Shown here one piece after another: positions 57,372-64,000 of a stretch of 64,000 nt of DNA; the first letter of the stretch is position 1; every line of letters starts with the position of its first letter. The stretch covers positions 87,683,917-87,747,916 of the forward strand of contig CM026404.1 in assembly GCA_014843695.1 (NCBI GenBank), given 5' to 3'. A program made the translations under genes and the position numbers. The stretch comes from Archivesica marissinica (lineage: Eukaryota > Mollusca > Bivalvia > Venerida > Vesicomyidae). The notes under the pieces are model-generated. The model worked only from the letters and a program-made list of their open reading frames with translations. It ran no database searches and was not told the DNA's origin.

Positions 57372-57593
57372 ACATTTTATGATGTTCCAAATGTCACCAT
57401 TTCCCCCAAAAGGTTATTATCACCCTTTAGAAAACCAGTTTCAGTAGCGAAATCCAGTGTAAAGATATTTTAAAGTTCTGCTAAAATGTATAATCTTATT
57501 TTCTCTGGTTTATTTCCACTTTCGCCACATAGCTGCGTGTCACCGTGACACACCATACGTTTAAAGAAATTAGTGTGCATTAATCAAATTTAG

Positions 57594-57938
57594 CATGTTT
57601 TATCAGATTTTCTGCTATGCAAATTTAGCATGTTTTATCAGATTTTCAGCTATATAAATTTAGCATGTTTTATCAGATTTTCTGCTATACAAATTTAGCA
57701 TGTTTTATCAGATTTTCTGCTATACAAATTTAGCATGTTTTATAAGATTTTCTGCTATGCAAATTTAGCATGTTTTATCAGATTTTCTGCTATACAAATT
57801 TAGCATGTTTTATCAGATTTTCTGCTATACAAATTTAGCATGTTTTATCAGATTTTCTGCTATACAAATTTAGCATATTTTATCAGATGTTCTGCTATAC
57901 AAATTTAGCATGTTTTATCAGATTTTCTGCTATACAAA
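57594..57938. repeat. Tandem array, 35-bp unit
   Basis: About ten copies of caaatttagcatgttttatc agattttctgctata. It abuts repeat family K on the right. Confidence 0.95.
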
Positions 57939-57963
57939 TGGGATATTCGCATCTTTATAAGTG

Positions 57964-58418
57964 TATAAATTGCCTATTATACATAGTAAAGAGTAAAAAC
58001 ATACAGTCTGTACATTTATATTTTCAATCTTTCATTTCTTCTGATACCACATCCACTGTGAAGAGGTATTCAAATGAAACTCTAAAAGAACAAAACTCTT
58101 CCAATTATAATGTTTCCACAGCCAGTGCTCACCTGTGAATAACGTCACTGTGTTTATGCACTGTATTCCTCCGCCAAATAATACAGTATACCAACCTTCA
58201 GTTTGCAATGTTTATATTTGCATTCTTATACCACATCTTTACTACACATCAACTAGTATGATGTCTTCTCAAGTCACATTATTTCTCCAAAAAAACAAAA
58301 ACTATACACTACCATTCATGAAAATGCATTTTTACCAAAAAGAAAAATGAACTATATTAGTTATTGGGACTACATTCGACCGAGGATGCACTTCTGCTTA
58401 TTTACGTATATACAACCA
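57964..58418 (+). repeat. Dispersed repeat family K, copy 2
   Basis: Colinear with 34450-34896, with indels (for example an extra ccgccaaataatacag region). Again no intact frame. Confidence 0.82.
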
Positions 58419-58589
58419 ACAGGAATACGACTCGAAGCAGAGTGTGTTTTGCAGACTGAATAACTAACATACTAACTAGTCATTGATCATCGTCAGATAT
58501 GCCAAGAATAGTCCATACAGAGCTTGATATATACTACATTATATTAATATTGTTAATCTGTGCATTTTGGTCAATTAAGGAGAGAAGAT

Positions 58590-59416
58590 AAAGCAAGCCA
58601 AACATTAGGGTTTCTACGTAGAAACGTCAAGATCAGCCAGGTCAAATCCGAACATATTAACTATATGGCTTTCCAGACCCTAGTGAGACCCCCGGGTGGA
58701 ACATGGCTCAGTGATTTAGTCGCCCCATAACCAAACACTGATGGACCAAATTGAAGGTGTCCAGCGAAGAGAAACCAGTTGGATAAAGGCTGACTTCTGA
58801 CTGACCTCTAGTGTTACATATATGCTGACTTCTGACTGACCTCTAGTGTTACATATATGCAGACTTCTGACTGACCTCTAGTGTTACATATATGCTGACT
58901 TCTGACTGACCTCTAGTGTTACATATATGCTGACTTCTGACTGACCTCTAGTGTTACATATATGCAGACTTCTGACTGACCTCTAGTGTTACATATATGC
59001 TGACTTCTGACTGACCTCTAGTGTTACATATATGCTGACTTCTGACTGACCTCTAGTGTTACATATATGCGACTTCTGACTGACCTCTAGTGTTACATAT
59101 ATGCTGACTTCTGACTGACCTCTAGTGTTACATATATGCTGACTTCTGACTGACATCTAGTGTTACATATATGCTGACTTCTGACTGACATCTAGTGTTA
59201 CATATATGCTGACTTCTGACTGACCTCTAGTGTTACATATATGCTTCATTCCCTAAATATAAGCATACTACTAGGAGATCTCCGACGAATTGTCAATGTG
59301 TTATCCCTTATGTATAACAGTCATAATGATCTGGTTGCTCTCCCCATTGAGAATGACCTAGTTCCCTTCTCCCATCATGCACACCACTGCCATTCCTTAA
59401 CCCTTTCCTTCATAGA
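58590..59416 (+). pseudogene. LINE ORF2 fragment (post-catalytic region) split by an internal tandem array
   Basis: Before the array: QTLGFLRRNVKISQVKSEHI and NYMAFQTLVRP, then after a frameshift PHNQTLMDQIEGVQRRETSW and IKADF, the block following the RT palm in CR1/Jockey-like LINEs. After the array (59241 on): MLHSLNISILLGDLRRIVNV LSLMYNSHNDLVALPIENDL, the usual downstream text. The array replaces and multiplies the codons between. No catalytic residues are present; an inactive remnant. Confidence 0.78.
58789..59243. repeat. Tandem array, 35-bp unit, seeded inside the LINE ORF
   Basis: Thirteen copies of ctgacttctgactgacctct agtgttacatatatg. One unit reads as the expected LINE text linking the flanks (A-D-F-x-L-T-S-S-V-T-Y-M-L), so the array is an expansion of LINE coding sequence. 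A minority variant has gacatctag; one unit lacks a t. Confidence 0.95.
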
Positions 59417-59417
59417 G

Positions 59418-59655
59418 ATTTAGGTTAATATACTACCATATCTCCATACAGACGACAGCCATTAAATTTTAGCTATCATGCAGTGAATAAGTAGATGCCA
59501 TATCTATCCCACCTCCATAGATATTACTGGGACTACATGAGATTTAAGTTAATATACTATTATATCTCCATACGACGGTCATTTAGCTATCATGCAGTGG
59601 ATAAGTAGTCGCCATATCTAGCCCACCTCCATAAATATTACTGGGACTACATGAG
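59418..59655. repeat. Two-copy tandem duplication, about 118 bp
   Basis: tttaggttaatatactacca to attactgggactacatgaga, repeated once with about 10% differences and a small deletion in copy two (the aaatttt before agctatcatg). Confidence 0.88.
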
Positions 59656-59670
59656 AGTCTGGCCTTTCTA

Positions 59671-59838
59671 TGAACATTGGTTTGGCTACTACGTTGTCAA
59701 CGTATGTCGTATTGGTAATGGCGTCAAGAGGTGCTTCTATGAGGGAAAGGGTTTATGAACATTGGCTTGGCTACTACATTGTCAATGTATGTCGTATTTG
59801 TAATGGCGTCAAGAGGTGCTTCTATAAGGGAAATGGTT
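59671..59838. repeat. Two-copy tandem duplication, about 83 bp
   Basis: tatgaacattggtttggcta through aagaggtgcttctatgaggg aaa occurs twice. The motif ctatgagggaaagggtt is close to the reverse complement of ttaaccctttccttcatag at 59398-59416. Confidence 0.88.
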
Positions 59839-59921
59839 AAGCAATAGATTAATTACAGCACCGACAGACTACAGCATATCATTTCATTTTTAAAAGTACT
59901 AAGATTCCTGGTACACAAAAT

Positions 59922-60512
59922 ATACTGACACCAAAAAGAAAATGCACACTTTCCTCAGACGTAACATTTATATAATTTTAGAAAGAAATATTTACAAATT
60001 TGGTATCAAAATATACGAAATATTGGGTAAAGTAGTGCAATGTGTGAAGTATTGGGTAAAGTAGTGCAATGTGTGAAGTATTGGGTAAAGTAGTGCAATG
60101 TGTGAAGGATTATTTTCTTCACTCATGATCGTAATATCCATAATTCTAAAATGTGTAGCAAAAAAGTAACGCTCGATATAAAAGTGCACTGGGTTTTTAT
60201 GGTACAGCCGGATCTGTAGTCCAGTGGTAACACACTGGACTGGTAATCCAGGGATCGCAGGTTCGATCCCCCGTCTGACCCTAATAAAAGTAACAGTCTT
60301 TCAGATGGGACGTTAAACCGAGGTCTCGTGTCGGTGCTTTACATCGTGCATGTAAAAGAACCAGATAAGATTCTGGAATTGGTCTCTGTCTGTATCATGC
60401 ACTATCCTCCAAAATCTAAACTAACTAATCTCTTCAGGAGGCGTCGCTCATATAGGCAACCGGTAGCGACGATAAATAAACGTAAAACACACTTGGTGTC
60501 GGTATAAATAAA
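59922..60512 (+). mobile_element. MITE family H, copy 4, with internal triplication and nested SINE C
   Basis: The left end is atactgacaccaaaaagaaa. The interior includes gtattgggtaaagtagtgca atgtgtgaa three times (about 60020-60106), against once in other copies. The right terminal text ttttatggt is broken by SINE C at 60205-60493 and resumes as ttggtgtcggtata. Confidence 0.8.
60205..60493 (+). mobile_element. SINE family C, copy 11 (full-length, nested)
   Basis: Head gccggatctgtagtccagtgg with CTGGACTGGTAATCCAG, B box ggttcgatccc, body and tail complete. It is inserted in the right terminus of a family H MITE (tatggt before, ttggtgtc after). Confidence 0.94.
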
Positions 60513-60966
60513 CATACACGCGTAAGGTTAGTAAGTGGTGAGCAAGCACACACGCTTAGTTGGCTTAAACCGTATTTATTGCAAGACATAAATCACATAT
60601 AACAGACAATGATATACATACTACATAATAGGTAGCTAATACTAGTTTATATAAAAACTTCGTTCCTTTCCCGACAGGCTTAGTTAACATGCGGAGTAGT
60701 CGACACGCGTGTATTATCCACGTGACAGTTGCATCAGGCTGTCGATACACTCAACGGAATGCTATTGAACCATGCTTCAGCTCTATCAGCGAAATTAGCC
60801 TAGAATTATATAAATATTTTAAATACGGATGTAAATGGACAAGCACGCCGAGCATAGGAATACGCCGAGCATAGGTTCCACAACAATAATTATATAAATA
60901 CGTCGTAGAGCGAGGAGTAGTATTTTGCTAAATCAGGAGTAATCGACACATTTATATTATTTACTA
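60513..60966. other. Unassigned sequence
   Basis: Contains a small direct duplication (cgccgagcatagg, 60848-60880). Overlapping short frames on both strands have no recognised domain. Confidence 0.4.
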
Positions 60967-61151
60967 TACAGCCGTTATGTCGAATTCCGTCGTACCGAAC
61001 AAAATACTTCGACATAACCGAAGTTTGACTTAACGAAATTCGATATAAACAGAGCCAGTTATATGTAAACTGATTGTGTATGAAACGGGACTTATTCCGA
61101 CTTCGAGATAACCGGAGAATTCGATATAACCGAGTTTGACATAGCGGATGT
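60967..61151. mobile_element. pogo/Tigger-like MITE remnant
   Basis: The left end tacagccgttatgtcgaatt and right end gacatagcggatgtagactg ta are inverted, next to TA. The interior repeats attcgatataaccgagttt and cgacataaccgaag motifs, characteristic of pogo-group termini. Non-autonomous. Confidence 0.68.
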
Positions 61152-61168
61152 AGACTGTATATCAATCG

Positions 61169-61171
61169 TCC

Positions 61172-61203
<32 letters not shown>
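61169..61203. repeat. (CAA)n microsatellite
   Basis: About eleven CAA triplets. The poly-Val frame on the minus strand is an artefact of this run. Confidence 0.97.
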
Positions 61204-61267
61204 GGAAAGTCATTAACTTTTAATTGTTTATTTGAATTACGTGCTCCTCTTTGCTAGAACATTTCTC

Positions 61268-61796
61268 TTAAAGCGACACTACATCGATGAAAACGCAAAC
61301 GTCTGCAGAATGTAATTTCCTGTTATATGGTATAACTGTTTTTCCAATATTTGCCTCAAAAACTGAGTAATTCAACAAATAAACAAGCGTCTTATTCGCG
61401 GTTTGTTGACAAAATAATGTAAATAGGGTTCGACATGCATGCGTAATACAACGCGCGTATCCTGAATAACACAATTTATCGTACACATTTACCGTTATAT
61501 CTCACATTTGTGCCTATGCATATTTATTTGTAGACTAATCTTAGTTATATTATCTCTAAGCGAAAGTATCGCGCGCTTAATATTGACTCCAATGACAAAC
61601 AAACGTCATTTCAGGAGCGTGGATGACCGTTATATGAAATCCTACTTTCACTTTTGAAATGTTTGTATACCACAAACACACTGTTTATTGATTTAATGCT
61701 AGTGTTCGAAAGTAATACGAATAATTTATAGTACCAATGCATTTATACGTGAACACCTGCATTGTATTTGCTTTTTGCGATGTAATGTCGCTTTAA
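61268..61796. mobile_element. TTAA-flanked MITE family, copy 4
   Basis: Complete, with TTAA at both ends, termini agcgacactacatc and gatgtaatgtcgct, and interior colinear with copies 1 and 2 (ttgcctcaaaaactgagtaa, cgcggtttgttgac). Confidence 0.9.
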
Positions 61797-61897
61797 AAGG
61801 TTTACTGATATTGCACCATATGGAAAGATCATGGTTACTTTAGTAATATGTTATTGCATTTTTTGCATACATAACATTATACAAGTATACACAAAAG

Positions 61898-62144
61898 GCT
61901 GTCCGATTAGCGCAGTGGTTAGCATACTCGCTTCCTAATGCAACCCGGGTTCGATCCTCGGACCGAGACGTATGTGAGATGGTACGGTGGTAGCCAGATC
62001 AGTTGGGTTTTCTCCGGGTACTCCGGTTTTCCTCCCACACGAATGACCACATTTACGCTTTCATTCGCGCCAACGAGAGTGATTAATATAAGTTGTTAAA
62101 ACTTGCTTCGCAATCGTTGTAAAATAAATAAAGTTTAAACGTTC
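61898..62144 (+). mobile_element. SINE family B, copy 8 (full-length)
   Basis: ggctgtccgattagcgcagtgg head through tail ataaataaagtttaaac. The direct flanks agtatacaca are at 61884-61893 and 62145-62154. The same tail-to-flank junction occurs inverted at 33979-33986. Confidence 0.94.
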
Positions 62145-62503
62145 AGTATACACACAATGAAATACGTAGAAAACAATATGAAATTATATTAGGATTTGTT
62201 ATTGCTGTATACGATTTAATCTGGGGGGAAAAGCAAATGGGTTGGGCTACAAGTTATGACAACATTATTTACAGCCATTCCCTAGATCATGGTTGCCTGC
62301 GGGATAAAGATATATATATCTTTCAGTATGGTTAGAATTCTGATTTACAAGCAAATAACACATAATTGTTCCTAGCACTCAACATGGATTCGTGACGTAA
62401 TTATTGGGCTAAAATTGAGATCTCAGAAGGAATTCACTCAGTTTTTGAGAGGTTCGGTTTCATCACAGATTCTCATCACCCCGAAGTAAAATGTCATGAT
62501 TTC
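62145..62503. repeat. Inverted dispersed duplicate of 33625-33986
   Basis: Reverse complement of the segment near 33.6-34.0 kb (acacaatgaaatacgtagaa, ggggaaaagcaaatgggttg, cctagatcatggttgcc, actcaacatggattcgtgac). It extends into the SINE B on its left. Confidence 0.85.
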
Positions 62504-62723
62504 AATAGCAATTTTCCAGAGTTTGCTTGAGACACACTAACACTAGAGCTAAATATCGGCCTCTGCTGATTTTCTGCAATTTCAGATATCGTAATTACAG
62601 ACATTGTAACGATGATCAGGAAGACATCTGACAGCTTCGCTCATCAGTGGAATACACGCTATTATTCACGAGTCTTTCTTGGGGCCTATACGTAATTTAA
62701 AACTCCATAGCTCCTTATTTTCT

Positions 62724-63017
62724 GTGTGTGTTTTACGTTTATTTATCGTCGCTACCGGTTGCCCAGGTGGGTTACGCCTCCTGAAGAGATTATTCATTTT
62801 AGATGTTTGGCGAATAGTGCAATGATACAGACAGAGACGCATTCCAGAGTCTTCTCTGGTTATTTTACGTGCACGGTGTAAAGCACCGACACGAGACCTC
62901 GGTTTAAAGTCCCATTGGAAAGACTGTTAATTTCATTAGGGTCAGGCGGGGGATCGAACATGCGATCCCTGGATTACCAGTCCAGAGTGTTACCACTGGA
63001 CTACAGATTCGTCTGTA
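62724..63017 (-). mobile_element. SINE family C, copy 12
   Basis: Full-length reverse copy (gtgtgtgttttacgtttatt to ccagagtgttaccactggac tacagattcgtctg). The tail stem-loop is damaged (gcccaggtgggttacgcc). Confidence 0.92.
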
Positions 63018-63048
63018 GACCTTACTTTCGTTCAGTAGTATATCTATG

Positions 63049-63262
63049 CATACCACTGATGGTTATCCCTGATGGTCACGGGTTAGCGCCCCGCTCAGAC
63101 ACCGTGTCTCTTCATATGAAACAGTTGGCAGTTTCTTACGGAGGTTTGTGCACCAAGTACTGGTTAACCGCTGGAGCCTGCCCAGGCAATGCGTTGTTAG
63201 GTAAACAACCCGTCGCTCAAATAGGCAACCGATAGTGACGTTAAATAAACTTAAATAAAAAA
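63049..63262 (+). mobile_element. SINE family D, copy 5 (5' truncated)
   Basis: From gcataccactgatggttatc through the B-box remnant (cgggttagcgccccgctcag), body and full tail (cgctcaaataggcaaccgat agtgacgttaaataaac). It provides the tail missing from the copy at 5443. Confidence 0.87.
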
Positions 63263-63394
63263 CAAAATTGCTGCACGTGTAGACTCGTGTAGCACCGTTA
63301 AACATCATAACTCCTCTAGGTCTTAAGACATACGAACTTTATCAACATATTTGCTATAAGTCATCTATGCGGCATAGTACTTTCCTGTATACGC

Positions 63395-63502
63395 CTTATC
63401 CCTTTGCATGCTAGCGGCAGATAAAATAACGTTTGCAAACAGCATTGAACCAGATCAGACAGCACAGACGTGCTGAGTAGCAAACAACATAGATCCTATT
63501 CG
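63395..63502. mobile_element. Foldback/MITE family F, copy 3 (half)
   Basis: The left terminus (cttatccctttgcatgctag) and interior (gtttgcaaacagcattgaac, aaacaacatagatcct) are present. The right half is missing. Confidence 0.75.
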
Positions 63503-63776
63503 ACGATTGTCGTAGACCATTACTGTCAATTACAAGAGAAATATCATTAGGACATTGATATACTAAGTTTGGAACACAATGGAAGCAGCGGTACATGCAA
63601 TCATAGCTCGGTATTCCAGGACGGTTAGCATGTGTTATTGAGCATAGCATGCAAACACAATCTGATCTCTCAAAATAATCTTATCATCAATAATTATAAA
63701 GTGGATGACAATGTCTTGATTAGCAAGAACAAAGTCAAGCTGATTGGTCGGGGATGTAATTTTTATAAGATTAAGT

Positions 63777-64000
63777 GGAAGTTGTGATAGCGCAGTGGAT
63801 GCGCGTTCGCTTCAGGTGCGAAAGGTCCGGAGTTCGAGCCCCACTGGAGCCGTTACGATTGTGCCCTTAGGCAAGGCATTTAAATTCCACGTTGCCTCTT
63901 CTCTCCCTCGTGGCGATGGATTCCATCAGGAATGAGATCTCGAGAGTGATTTATATAAGTTGAAATAACTTGTTGCGCAATCGAACTAAAATAAATTTGT
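63777..64000 (+). mobile_element. SINE family A, copy 11 (runs off the window)
   Basis: The most consensus-like head (ggaagttgtgatagcgcagtgg, tcgcttcaggtgcga, ggagttcgagccccactgg), complete body and tail to the window edge (aaataaatttgt). Confidence 0.93.

Noticed and set aside
60890..61213. Minus-strand protein with a poly-Val start
   Set aside because: Poly-Val is the translated (CAA)n microsatellite and the rest lies in a pogo-like MITE.

Overview
The window is repeat-dominated animal nuclear DNA, not prokaryotic. It has no operons, dense LINE, SINE and MITE insertions, and coding sequence only as short exons with GT/AG signals. The mix of several tRNA-headed SINE families, RNase H-bearing LINE remnants, a TTAA-flanked MITE family and very many minisatellites suggests a mollusc, most likely a bivalve. 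That placement is inference from repeat style; I could not run a search. A run of exactly 1000 N (11176-12175) is a placeholder assembly gap. By my count roughly 37% of the known bases are tandem arrays. Layout: 1-10.8 kb holds a 31-bp array, a decayed I/Jockey-like LINE (about 1940-3770) split by a SINE, 67-, 34- and 97-bp arrays and scattered SINEs and MITEs. 10.8-14.0 kb holds a short-unit array running into the gap, then a reverse-transcriptase fragment present twice in tandem. 14.3-16.1 kb is a 50-bp array. 19.3-28.2 kb is one large satellite field whose 57-, 29- and 53-bp units all derive from one monomer of about 29 bp. 29.1-30.5 kb is an 84-bp array, 35.4-38.5 kb a 23-bp array, 41.2-42.3 kb a 33-bp array, 43.1-45.3 kb a 55-bp array and 48.5-49.5 kb a 12-bp array. 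54-64 kb is a mosaic of SINEs, MITEs, LINE fragments and small arrays. Genes: the one recognisable host-gene feature is a first exon at 39500-39690. It encodes an N-terminal MGC acylation signal and helices A-B of a globin X/neuroglobin-type globin, and ends in a GTGAGT donor at the conserved B12.2 intron position. The start of its intron is occupied by a 51-bp minisatellite whose units are copies of the exon-intron junction itself (end of helix B plus donor). A possible 3'-terminal exon with a compatible acceptor phase lies at 46561-46735, but its protein is not recognisably globin. A second possible terminal exon lies on the minus strand at 51536-51709. An SGNH-hydrolase-like C-terminal fragment (48227-48418, minus) is cut by the 12-bp array. 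Themes: several arrays can be traced to a seed still visible beside them: the globin exon edge, the inside of a MITE (5782-6526) and the inside of a LINE ORF (58789-59243). SINE families A and B share one 3' tail and C and D share another, each with a small conserved stem-loop, as expected if each pair uses one partner LINE. Several nested insertions with target-site duplications give a relative chronology.
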